A stretch of 32,483 bases of DNA from Coleofasciculaceae cyanobacterium RL_1_1 (lineage in GTDB: Bacteria; Cyanobacteriota; Cyanobacteriia; Cyanobacteriales; Geitlerinemataceae), in NCBI GenBank assembly GCA_012033105.1, contig JAAUPN010000018.1, forward strand, positions 1 through 32,483, read 5' to 3'. The notes under the pieces were generated by a model. That model was not told the DNA's origin and did not search any database. It saw only the letters and a list, made by a program, of their open reading frames with translations. Positions 18,604 to 27,372 of the stretch are shown piece by piece. Each line of letters starts with the position of its first letter. The stretch's first letter is position 1. The position numbers and the translations under genes were made by a program.

Positions 18604-18895
18604 GACACGCTCAATCTTGATCAGTGATCTCACTTCGAGTACAGCAATTTCATCGTAACGATGCATGATGACATCCCGCATTCCGGCCATTTTTTTTCCA
18701 GGGAACTTCGGGATACTGTTGCCGAAATTCTGGGCTGAGTCGTTTGGTGGCTTCACCAATGATCGTAATGCGCCGAAGAATCGCGTCTTGTTTTTCGATG
18801 TTTCCAGCCAAGGTTTCACGATCAATCGAGCCAGCGTACTGAAAAATTAGCTCGATCGCTTGGATTATGTCAGCTAGTGCTTCTTGGTCGCGCAT
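18595..18895 (-). pseudogene. hepT: HepT-like toxin (HEPN RNase/nucleotide-modified partner), frameshifted
   Basis: HepT is the HEPN-domain toxin of the HepT/MntA system, where the MntA antitoxin inactivates it by adding AMP. The protein starts MRDQEALADIIQAIELIFQY at 18895 and runs about 67 residues to PEVPWKK. A run of eight A (minus strand; T run at 18690-18697 on plus) then shifts the frame. Removing one A restores MAGMRDVIMHRYDEI, which contains the HEPN RX4HXY motif (R-DVIM-H-R-Y). The total would be about 99 residues. Its 5' end overlaps the mntA frame. The indel is in a homopolymer and could be a read error, but the partner gene is independently broken, so real decay is likely. Confidence 0.8.
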
Positions 18896-19229
18896 CGTAA
18901 ATTAGCGTTGCAGTGCTGAGAATGTCTTGGCGGCGAATTGGGTTGAGGCTATGTTCGATCGCGGTGCGACTGACTAAGTCAACGGGACGCTGGCAGGCGG
19001 TTTCAAAGGTTGCTTTGAGGTCTAATTTTTGAAATAGGCTGCGCTTGGCGTCGGGGTGGTAGGTGACGAGGAAATCAATATCGCTTTAGGGGGTAAAGTC
19101 ATCGCACAGGGCGGAACCGAAGACGGCAAGGGTCTCGATTTGTGCGTCTTTGCACAGTGTCTCTAGCTGTTCGGGGGTGAGCTGGAGGCGATCGTAGAGT
19201 GTTGCGAAGGGATTGATGATTTGCGCCAT
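18870..19229 (-). pseudogene. mntA: MntA-like nucleotidyltransferase antitoxin, nonsense mutation
   Basis: MntA-type minimal nucleotidyltransferases AMPylate HepT and so neutralise it. Translating from the ATG at 19229 gives about 119 codons including one internal stop. The catalytic motif GSX10DXD is visible as GSALCDDFTP-stop-SDIDFLV. The stop TAA (19086-19088) falls inside the ten-residue spacer, at codon 48; one base change from CAA or GAA explains it. After the stop the frame continues cleanly through KLDLKATFETACQRPVDLVS to overlap hepT by 26 bases. A substitution is not the homopolymer error type seen elsewhere in this window, so the inactivation is probably real. Confidence 0.8.
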
Positions 19230-19264
19230 GATGACGATCGCAAAGTCTGGGCGTGTCTACTTGG

Positions 19265-19787
19265 TTACTTTAGCGCCTGGATTCGAGCATCAGGCCATAA
19301 CACGCCCCAAGTTTCGAGTTGCGATCGCAGGCGTGCGAGGGGATAGGCCACGGCGAAGCCGCTGGTTGCGGCGTCGGCGACTTCTACGGCGAGCATCATG
19401 CCGACCACTTGATCGTTTTCGTCCAAGACGGGGTCACCGGAGTTACCGGCAGCGATCGTGGCGGTCATCTGCAAACGCTCTAGATTGTTGTTGATATCGC
19501 CCCGTACGACTGTCCAAGGATCGCCGTTAATGGGATGACCTATGATGAGCATTGAGGCGAGAATACCGGGGCGATCAAAGTTGAGTTCGAGGGGTTGGAT
19601 GTCGTCGGGAGCGTCGCGAACTTCGATTTCGCGCAAGAATGCGATACCAAATCGCTTCTGCCTCCGAATAACGCCCCTCTACCTGGGCTGCATTGCCCTG
19701 CCGAAATAGCTCACTAACCGACTGCGCTACAGCGATCGACGGCGCACCCAACAGCGACACACTCAAAACCAACGGCAACCAGCGCAT
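19265..19787 (-). pseudogene. Secreted trypsin-like serine protease remnant with internal deletion
   Basis: The N-terminal part is a signal peptide (MRWLPLVLSVSLLGAPSIAVAQ) plus the start of a TPR-like helix pair (SELFRQGNAAQVEGRYSEAEAIWYRIL). Around 19645-19660 it passes out of frame into the C-terminal half of a trypsin-fold protease. That half has an FLREIEV strand, then the serine loop AAGNSGDPVLDENDQVVGMM, where the usual GNSGGP reads GNSGDP. The catalytic His and Asp region is missing altogether. I read this as an internal deletion joining two ends of one gene, not a simple frameshift. It adjoins the broken mntA/hepT pair, so the whole 18.5-19.8 kb stretch is decaying. Confidence 0.7.
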
Positions 19788-19888
19788 CGTATTTCCCCAT
19801 TACCCCTAAAAGACCCACGCCAATTCTAACCGACCCGATCGCCGCGATCGCCTCTAAACAACCCCCAACAGTGACTTACAGACTTGCC

Positions 19889-20230
19889 CTAATAACGCGG
19901 CAAACTGGTATCCACCCGCACCGCATAAGCATCAATGCCGCCGCTGACGTTATACACATCCGTAAATCCCTGAGCTTGCAGCCACTGGCACAGGTGCAAC
20001 GATCGAATCCCGTGGTGACACATGACGATCGTCTTACAATCACGATCGAACTGCATCATCACACGCTCAACCCAGTCGTGCGACTCACTCAGCGGCAACA
20101 CCCAAAACTGCGGAATCGCCACAATTTCCACCTCCTGCCGTTCGCGCACATCAATGAGCTGTACAGGAGTCGTATCATCGGCCAACACAAGAGCCAGTTC
20201 GTCCGGCTCGATCGAAGCAATCATCGGCAT
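19889..20230 (-). CDS. Single-domain rhodanese
   Basis: This 113-residue protein is one rhodanese domain, with LIDVRERQEVEIVAIP at the start of the fold and the active-site loop MCHHGIRSLHLCQWL. The catalytic Cys is at about residue 71 and the loop has the CxxGxRS form common in GlpE/PspE-like proteins. It then continues GFTDVYNVSGGIDAYA. It has no signal peptide, so it should act in the cytoplasm carrying sulfane sulfur. It lies close to a sulfite-oxidase-like gene on the same strand (gap about 70 bases) and may be co-transcribed with it. Confidence 0.92.
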   Translation of the reverse strand: MPMIASIEPDELALVLADDTTPVQLIDVRERQEVEIVAIPQFWVLPLSESHDWVERVMMQFDRDCKTIVMCHHGIRSLHLCQWLQAQGFTDVYNVSGGIDAYAVRVDTSLPRY

Positions 20231-20302
20231 TATCTGCGTTAAGTTTGTACGTTAGGTCAGGTTTTGCCGAACGGCGTCGTGCAACGTGAACCTCAGCAGC
20301 CG

Positions 20303-20902
20303 CTACCAATTACTGCTGTAGCGCTCTTCTGCAAACGGTTCCCCGTGCGAATGATAGCCGTTCCGTTCCCAAAACCCTAATTCTTCCTGACTGAGAAACT
20401 CCAAGCCATTAATCCACTTCGCGCTTTTCCAGGCGTACAGATGTGGCACAACAAGACGCAGCGGGCCACCATGTTCGGGGGGCAACGGTTCACCCTCTAG
20501 CTCAAAGGCGAAGAAATTCTCGGCGCGATCGAGATCCGCTAGGGCAATATTGGTCGTGTAACCGCCATAACAATGCTGCATCACGTGTTTGGCGGTAGGC
20601 TCAATGTCTAACAGCGCCAGAAAATCCTGCACCTTGAATCCACGCCATTCCACATCCAGCTTTGACCAACGGGTCACACAGTGAAAATCCGCCGTAAACT
20701 CATGTTGAGGCAACGCCATCAGGTCATCCCAGTTTAGGGTTGCAGTCTTGGCTAAACCCCACACTTTGAACTCCCACGTGGCGAGATCAATCTCCGGCGT
20801 ACTGCCGTAGGTCATGATCGGAAAACCATTCGTCAGGTGCTGACCGGGTGGCACGCGATCGCCCATCGATAAATCCGGCTTTTTAAAAAATTTTCCTAGC
20901 AT
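20303..20902 (-). CDS. Sulfite oxidase-like molybdopterin enzyme, cytoplasmic
   Basis: This protein belongs to the oxidoreductase molybdopterin-binding family (COG2041, YuiH-like). The molybdenum-ligand cysteine is in TADFHCVTRWSKLDVEWRG. The substrate/cofactor segment has HCYGGYTTNIALADL, and the C-terminal part has PPEHGGPLRLVVPHLYAWKSAKW, all strong family marks. The length of 199 residues covers only the catalytic domain, with no dimerisation domain and no Tat signal, so it is cytoplasmic. I chose the ATG at 20900-20902 (MLGKFFKKP), which has a TGAGG ribosome site on the minus strand; the ATG 18 bases upstream is an alternative. The physiological substrate is unknown. Confidence 0.9.
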   Translation of the reverse strand: MLGKFFKKPDLSMGDRVPPGQHLTNGFPIMTYGSTPEIDLATWEFKVWGLAKTATLNWDDLMALPQHEFTADFHCVTRWSKLDVEWRGFKVQDFLALLDIEPTAKHVMQHCYGGYTTNIALADLDRAENFFAFELEGEPLPPEHGGPLRLVVPHLYAWKSAKWINGLEFLSQEELGFWERNGYHSHGEPFAEERYSSNW

Positions 20903-20992
20903 GGGTAGAGCCTCAAACAATTGCTGAATCGATTGCTGGATCTATTTTCGATGATTCCTTGCAATCAAGCATTCCCTAAATTAGGCATTAAC

Positions 20993-22369
20993 CTAAACAT
21001 TCTCTGCTCGCAGCATGGGTCGGCGTGTCGAAACTTTCGCCGTATTGAAGCGCTGGGAAATTTCCGCCACGATTTTTTTATCCGTTGTAAACAAGCCGGG
21101 ATCGTTCGCACCATGACCGCCGATATCACACAGAAAATGCTGACCCCCCAGCAACGCCCAACTGCGATCGCAGACAATCAGCTTTTCGCGCGTGCCGATC
21201 AGTTTCAGGTGCAGTCGCTTGTAGCGTTTACGGAGGCGTAATAGCTCTGGCAAAGCACCGTAAAGCCCTTCCGGGTCGTGTTCGGGCTGATAGCGCCAGC
21301 CGCCATCCTTGAGCACGATCGGACGCGAACAGTTTGCACCCTTACCGATATCAAGCCGATCGCCCCAGCCAATGCTGACAAACAGGTTTTGTTCAAGCGC
21401 TTCGGCCAGTACTGCGAGAAAGCGCGGTAATTGTGGCTTATTCGGCAGCCAGGGCGTCACGATGATCAGGCGATCGGTGGCTTCACGAATGGCTTTGAAC
21501 AGTAGATCTGTCCGATCGTTCTGGCTGACCTGGTATTGGTAGGGCAACACCTGTTCGAGGCGATGGTCAATTTGTTCGATCCACTTTTGGGGCGAATTGT
21601 TGCGCATCTGACGCATGGTGTAGGCGAGACGCTGGATTTGCGGCTGCACCGTGCCTTGGTATTGCTGTTCGAGCAGGTCTACCCGTTCATCGAGCCGATC
21701 GATGTTGTATTGCACCGGGGTGAGGTCGATCGTCATCGGCGTAGCAGCGGCGGACATCACGGACCCGGGAGGCTGGCGAATCATCGCATTTGCGGGCATT
21801 TCGGTGATGCCACGGGGTAAAGCGTGGGGTAGGTCGGTGACCGTTTGGCGTAACTGCGCCAACTCGCCGCGAATTTCCTCAAAGGTCGCGTTGGTGTAGT
21901 CGTTGAGGTTATAGACCCCTTGGCGGACAATCGAAAACGCTTCCTTGATCTTTTCTCGGTCTTCCTCCGCTGCCGTGGCGATCGTCTCTTGGCGCTGTTG
22001 CATTTGCACCAGAGCTGCATTCACACGATAGAGATAATCTTCGATCTCAAGCACCCGATCGCCAATCGGCAAAGCGTGCAACGCGGTGGTGAGATTATTC
22101 AGATCGGTACGCAGGTGATCGGCTTGGCGGACGGCGGCGACAGCGTGGGTGCGGGCGCTCTGAATTCGATGGGTGCGGTTGATGATATTGAAGCTGATCG
22201 CAAAAATCGGTGGCACGATCGCAAACGCCGCCTGTTTAAAAATCAGCGACAGAGCAACCCCAGCCCCGCAACCGATCACGGCGATCGTCTCGGCAGTGTC
22301 AGCCCAGGTGCGATCGCGATTTGCATTCAGATCGGCATTGGAAAACGGTACTTTTGCGGGTTTGCCCAT
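20993..22369 (-). CDS. Membrane-anchored coiled-coil protein with PLD-like domain
   Basis: This 458-residue protein has three parts. At about residues 27-65 two hydrophobic segments (TIAVIGCGAGVALSLIF and AAFAIVPPIFAISFNII) form a hairpin anchor. Residues about 70-290 are heptad-like, Gln/Glu/Arg-rich and probably coiled coil (LEIEDYLYRVNAALVQMQQR, abridged; DRLDERVDLLEQQYQG). The C-terminal third looks like a phospholipase-D-like fold: DRLIIVTPWL and LFVSIGWGDRLDIG, then KRLHLKLIGTREKLIVCDRSWALLGGQHFL (abridged). The HKD motif is degenerate: where active enzymes have HxK(x4)D, this reads R-E-K-LIVC-D. I recognise the fold only by pattern and would not claim catalytic activity. It starts at 22369, divergent from the metal transporter. 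Confidence 0.6.
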   Translation of the reverse strand: MGKPAKVPFSNADLNANRDRTWADTAETIAVIGCGAGVALSLIFKQAAFAIVPPIFAISFNIINRTHRIQSARTHAVAAVRQADHLRTDLNNLTTALHALPIGDRVLEIEDYLYRVNAALVQMQQRQETIATAAEEDREKIKEAFSIVRQGVYNLNDYTNATFEEIRGELAQLRQTVTDLPHALPRGITEMPANAMIRQPPGSVMSAAATPMTIDLTPVQYNIDRLDERVDLLEQQYQGTVQPQIQRLAYTMRQMRNNSPQKWIEQIDHRLEQVLPYQYQVSQNDRTDLLFKAIREATDRLIIVTPWLPNKPQLPRFLAVLAEALEQNLFVSIGWGDRLDIGKGANCSRPIVLKDGGWRYQPEHDPEGLYGALPELLRLRKRYKRLHLKLIGTREKLIVCDRSWALLGGQHFLCDIGGHGANDPGLFTTDKKIVAEISQRFNTAKVSTRRPMLRAENV

Positions 22370-22615
22370 GGGAGATTTGCTATGCCTGCGGAGTTTGGAA
22401 GAGTCGATCGCGTCATGGCGTGCCGCGAAAAATTCGCGTGACCAATGCGTACCTGAATTGCGAGTGAATTATAGCAAACGAACTTTTGAGCGTTGGTCTC
22501 TTGGCAAACTTACCTGCGAGCCAACCATGATTAATCCTTCGTTGACGGACGCAAATCAGTTTCCTCTCGCACTCATGTCGCAAATTTTCTGATCCGTTCC
22601 TCGAAAATCGACCTA

Positions 22616-22633
22616 GAATGAGAATCATTCTCG
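22616..22633. promoter_or_regulatory. Fur/Zur-type operator upstream of the metal ABC transporter
   Basis: GAATGAGAATCATTCTCG contains two overlapping palindromes: GAATGA-GAA-TCATTC (22616-22630) and GAGAAT-C-ATTCTC (22620-22632). From 22614 the site matches the 19-base Fur consensus at 15 positions. From 22619 to 22633 it matches the cyanobacterial Zur-type TGATAATNATTATCA at 12 of 15. Overlapping dimer sites are typical of Fur-family repressors. It lies about 135 bases before the ATPase gene. A TAGAAT -10-like box (22614-22619) overlaps it. Confidence 0.65.
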
Positions 22634-22665
22634 AACTAAATTTAAGTTTAATTCTAGTGTCAATT

Positions 22666-22683
22666 CAAACTAAATTTAGTTTG
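22666..22683. promoter_or_regulatory. Perfect 18-base AT-rich palindrome downstream of the Fur/Zur box
   Basis: CAAACTAAATTTAGTTTG is a perfect palindrome. Its core AACTAAATTTA is repeated in direct orientation 34 bases upstream (22634-22644), right beside the Fur/Zur-like site. This suggests a second operator or part of a promoter region. Confidence 0.5.
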
Positions 22684-22768
22684 CATTGACGCTGAAAATC
22701 TACGCCGGTCGATCCCGTGTGCGACGTTCTGCTAGTTCGCCAACCCTCTACCCTTTTACTCCCTGATC

Positions 22769-23542
22769 ATGCTTGATCTCTGCTGTGTGTCCGTTCAATA
22801 CCAGGGGGTTCGCGCCCTAACCGATGTCTGTCTGACCCTGAATCGTGGTCAACTCGTCGGCTTGTTGGGACCCAATGGTGCGGGGAAAAGCTCGTTGATT
22901 AAAGCGATCCTTCACTTGGTCGATCGCAGCGGTACGGTAACCCTCGATGAACGTCCGGTCACCTGTCAATCTAAGCGTATCGCCTACGTCCCCCAGCGAT
23001 CGCAAATTGACTGGTATTACCCAATTTCGGCGAAAAATGCCGTGCAGACGGCACAGACGGCACACATGGGATGGTGGCGTGGTTTTTCATCTCAGGCGAA
23101 GGCGATCATCCGTGCGGCGATGGAGCGTCTAGAGGTGTGGGATTTGCGCGATCGGCAAATTGGCGAGCTATCTGGCGGTCAGCAACAGCGCGTCTTTCTC
23201 GCGCGGGCATTGGCACAACAGGCCGATGTTTTTTTGTTGGATGAACCGTTGGGCGGTGTCGATCGGCAATCGGAGCAAATCGTGCGGGAACTGCTGCTAG
23301 AGTTGCGCGATGCCGATAAAATCGTGGTGGTCTGTACCCATGAGTGGGGCGATGAGCTGAGTACTTACGATCGGCTGGTGTTAATTGACGGCCACGTGAT
23401 TGCCGATGGAACACCGGAAACGGTGCTCACACCGGAACACCTCGCCCGAGCTTACGGGCGCGGTTTACGATTGGTCGGTTGCACCATCCCGCCCAACCCT
23501 AAATCAACCTCTAACCCACTCTCTAAACCCACCAATCCGTAA
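22769..23542 (+). CDS. Zinc/manganese ABC transporter, ATP-binding subunit
   Basis: This 257-residue ATPase powers metal import. Walker A is GPNGAGKSS (about 34-42), the signature is LSGGQQQRVFLARAL, Walker B is VFLLDEPLGGVD and the switch His lies in VVCTHEW. The block IAYVPQRSQIDWYYPIS is typical of the ZnuC/MntA metal-importer group (usually YVPQRxxxDWxFP). The C-terminus has a short Pro/Ser/Asn-rich tail. The permease follows after about 250 bases. No periplasmic binding protein is adjacent, so the operon is incomplete here. The upstream Fur/Zur-type box favours zinc over manganese, but the metal cannot be settled by sequence. Confidence 0.9.
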   Translation: MLDLCCVSVQYQGVRALTDVCLTLNRGQLVGLLGPNGAGKSSLIKAILHLVDRSGTVTLDERPVTCQSKRIAYVPQRSQIDWYYPISAKNAVQTAQTAHMGWWRGFSSQAKAIIRAAMERLEVWDLRDRQIGELSGGQQQRVFLARALAQQADVFLLDEPLGGVDRQSEQIVRELLLELRDADKIVVVCTHEWGDELSTYDRLVLIDGHVIADGTPETVLTPEHLARAYGRGLRLVGCTIPPNPKSTSNPLSKPTNP

Positions 23543-23789
23543 CAGCTCCACACTATACCCCACCCATCAACACCACCCCAATCAACACCACCGCCACTGC
23601 GACCCACACAAACATCATTCCCGCCCCTCCGGAATACGACACCGACACCACACGGGAGCGGCAGCCACAACAGCCCGCCTCATAGCTCTACTCGTCACGT
23701 CGTTGATCCCGCCGGTCTCTTCACATTTCAGCGCTGTTCAGCTTCATAACTTAAATTATCTCCACCATCTCCACCATCTCCACTGCCCC
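23490..23789 (+). other. C-rich, G-poor spacer between the ABC ATPase and permease genes
   Basis: From roughly 23490 to 23660 the plus strand is dominated by C and A with few G (CCACC/CAACACCACC-like runs). Further on is a 9-base tandem repeat CTCCACCAT (23760-23783, two full copies and part of a third) just before the permease start. The permease frame is open through here, but the resulting peptide is low-complexity and not part of the family. Confidence 0.5.
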
Positions 23790-24611
23790 GTGCTCAACTT
23801 TGTGCTCGATCCGTTGCACTACGAATTTTTTCGCAACGCCGCGATCGTCGGTGTCACGATCGGCATCCTTTGCCCGATCGTTGGTAGCTATCTCGTCGTG
23901 CAGCGTATGACCCTCCTGGGTAACGTGATTTCCCACGCGGTGTTACCCGGTCTTGTCCTGGCGAACTATCTGGGTCTCGATTTGATCCTGGGTGCATTTT
24001 TAGCCGGATCATTCAGTACTGGTTTGATGTCCTGGATTCAAACCCAACCGCGCATCCGCCCGGATGCCGCGATGGCGCTGACCCTATCGGCCTTTTTCGC
24101 GCTCGGCATTGCCCTCAGTTCGCTGCTCGATTCCCGCCTTGACCTCGAAGCGCTGCTCTTTGGTGACCTTCTGGGGGTAACGATCGGCGACACGATCGAA
24201 ACGGGTGTGATCACGGCGATCGTGATCGTGGCGATTATCTTGCACTACAAGGAATTGCTGTTTTATACCTTTGACCCGATCGGTGCGAAAGTGGCGGGAT
24301 TGCCGACCCGACAGATTCATCTTGGGTTGGTGGTAATTGTGACCTTGACGATCGTTGCCAGCATGAAAACGGTCGGTGTTTTACTGGTCGTGTCGATGCT
24401 GGTGGGTCCTGCGGTGACGGCTTATTTGTTGGTGAAAGAGCTACACGAGATGATGATTTTGGGCGTTATTCTCGGGGTATTGGCGAATCTTGTCGGTTTA
24501 TTTTTGAGTTATCACTTGGATTTACCGTCAGGCGCGGCGATCGCGATCATCACGTTTCTGCTATTTGTGGTTGCTTTTCTCTGGAGACACTGGCGCGATC
24601 GCTTAATTTAA
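23790..24611 (+). CDS. Zinc/manganese ABC transporter, permease subunit
   Basis: This is an integral membrane permease of the ABC-3 family (ZnuB/MntB). I place the start at GTG 23790 (273 residues), because the family begins at a segment like VLNFVLDPLHYEFFRNA. A GTG at 23802 is also possible. The frame is open far upstream but with non-family sequence. Family marks are GSYLVVQRMTLLGNVISHAVLPG, the LDSRLDLEALLFGDLLG loop, GLPTRQIHLG and KTVGVLLVVSMLVGPAVTAYLL. Eight or so hydrophobic segments are visible. It works with the upstream ATPase. A strong bidirectional terminator follows. Confidence 0.88.
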   Translation: MLNFVLDPLHYEFFRNAAIVGVTIGILCPIVGSYLVVQRMTLLGNVISHAVLPGLVLANYLGLDLILGAFLAGSFSTGLMSWIQTQPRIRPDAAMALTLSAFFALGIALSSLLDSRLDLEALLFGDLLGVTIGDTIETGVITAIVIVAIILHYKELLFYTFDPIGAKVAGLPTRQIHLGLVVIVTLTIVASMKTVGVLLVVSMLVGPAVTAYLLVKELHEMMILGVILGVLANLVGLFLSYHLDLPSGAAIAIITFLLFVVAFLWRHWRDRLI

Positions 24612-24665
24612 GCACCAACAATCCGAGAATTCACCGCCAGCAAAACACTTTGCAGTCACCAACAT

Positions 24666-24703
24666 AAAAACGAGGCGCGATCATGAGATCGCGCCTCGTT
24701 TTT
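24666..24703. terminator. Bidirectional intrinsic terminator between permease and GAPDH genes
   Basis: A perfect 17-base stem (24666-24682 with 24687-24703) with an ATGA loop is flanked by A5 on the left and T5 on the right. It can end the permease transcript on plus and the GAPDH transcript on minus. Confidence 0.9.
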
Positions 24704-24744
24704 ATGACGCTGGATGGTTCAATCTGCGCGTGTCAGCCGTTGAA

Positions 24745-26345
<1,601 letters not shown>

Positions 26346-26514
26346 CTCCCGAGTCTGAGGTCAGGGTTAATGGTCTGAATCTATGGATTTAGGCCAAAGA
26401 ATAGAACCGATACCGACTCGCAAGCGGGAGCCTTAAGGCAAGGCATGTAAGATGCGGAGGTGCGGGTTTGTGCGGGTTTACCGGGTATGCGTTTGACCTG
26501 CACGCATTGCCCGG
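26346..26514 (+). ncRNA. Candidate structured RNA upstream of the FdC2-like ferredoxin gene
   Basis: A long rod can be drawn. CTCCC and GAGTC (26346-26355) pair with GACTC (26415-26419) and GGGAG (26426-26430). Inside, GGT and GGTT (26359-26361, 26365-26368) pair with AACC and ACC (26405-26408, 26412-26414). The tip is an 11-base stem, TGGTCTGAATC (26371-26381) with GATTTAGGCCA (26386-26396), and a TATG loop. A second strong hairpin (26481-26492 with 26502-26514) follows. G-U pairs occur that would become A-C mismatches on the other strand, so the plus strand is the likely RNA. It could be a separate small RNA or a leader of the gene starting at 26616. I match it to no known family. Confidence 0.45.
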
Positions 26515-26615
26515 AGGGTTGTTAGTCTTGTCACGTCAACGAAATCAATGTGATGATGGAATACATCGCGATTTCGGCGCGGCTTGAAAATTTTTGTTTA
26601 ACTTTTCTTTAATCG

Positions 26616-26984
26616 ATGACCCGTACTTATAAAGTTCGCATCCACAACCGTCAAACGGATACCTATCACACGATCCAAGCCCAGGACGATCGCTATATTC
26701 TCCACACTGCTGAAAACCAGGGTGCGGATCTTCCGTTTCTCTGTCGTAACGGGGCGTGTACCAGTTGTGCGGTTCGTGTCTTGTCTGGTGAACTCGAACA
26801 GGATCAGGCGATGGGACTTTCGCCGCAACTGCGTGAAAAAGGCTATGCGCTGTTGTGTGTCAGCCATGCCAAATCGGATCTGGAGGTGGAGACCCAAGAC
26901 GAGGATGAAGTTTACGAACAGCAGTTCGGCAAATATTTTGGCAAAGGTCGTGTTTTCTTTGGCTTGCCGCTGGATGAAGACTAG
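26616..26984 (+). CDS. FdC2/Fed2-like [2Fe-2S] ferredoxin with C-terminal extension
   Basis: This 122-residue plant-type ferredoxin binds a [2Fe-2S] cluster through CRNGACTSC plus a distal Cys in YALLCVSHAKSDLEVET. It belongs to the divergent FdC2/Fed2 branch. The sequence SGELEQDQAMGLSPQLREKGYALLC (abridged) and the C-terminal extension ETQDEDEVYEQQFGKYF closely follow plant FdC2 as I recall it, where that block reads ETQDEDEVYWLQFGRYF. The cyanobacterial relative has been linked to the low-iron response. It is not the main photosynthetic PetF. No Fur-type box is obvious just upstream, but the structured element at 26346-26514 is. Confidence 0.85.
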   Translation: MTRTYKVRIHNRQTDTYHTIQAQDDRYILHTAENQGADLPFLCRNGACTSCAVRVLSGELEQDQAMGLSPQLREKGYALLCVSHAKSDLEVETQDEDEVYEQQFGKYFGKGRVFFGLPLDED

Positions 26985-27077
26985 GGGTCGGACGATGCTT
27001 TGATCTCTGATTCAAACATTTAGATAGATGGCGATCGAAAGTGATAGACGGGGAGACTGGGGGAGTTTAAGCGCAAC

Positions 27078-27317
27078 TCACCAGGTCGGATCGATGTATA
27101 AATTCACCACGATCGCCGATCGTCCTGCCGGAACTGCCGAAATGCAAGCGCAAATCGATTCCTCATCATCGAGATCCACTTCGCAGGCGTGACATGATCC
27201 CATCAAACAGCCCGTCGGGATTGAGACCCCGGCTCGATCGGCGACCGTTAGCCACGGTTCACCGACCTCGGCGGCGATCGTCACATCATCGGGTTGAAAA
27301 GTTACCTGGACGGTCAT
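27078..27317 (-). CDS. Small [2Fe-2S] ferredoxin-like protein
   Basis: This 79-residue protein is a short ferredoxin fold with cluster ligands in GCLMGSCHACEVD and a fourth Cys in ESICACISAVP. It begins MTVQVTFQPDDVTIAAEVGEPWLTVADRAG, as plant-type ferredoxins do, but lacks part of the second half. It lies 55 bases downstream of ribBA on the same strand and is probably co-transcribed with it. The partner is unknown. The 5' region carries CACCCTCCT rather than a ribosome site. Confidence 0.85.
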   Translation of the reverse strand: MTVQVTFQPDDVTIAAEVGEPWLTVADRAGVSIPTGCLMGSCHACEVDLDDEESICACISAVPAGRSAIVVNLYIDPTW

Positions 27318-27372
27318 CGTTGTCTTCGGGGTCTAGGAGGGTGAAATAGTGTGTTTCGGACACGAGTTCGGA

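Noticed and set aside
23400-23789. N-terminal extension of the metal permease
   Set aside because: The frame is open but the peptide is His/Pro/Thr low complexity and overlaps the ATPase gene; family similarity starts at the GTG at 23790.
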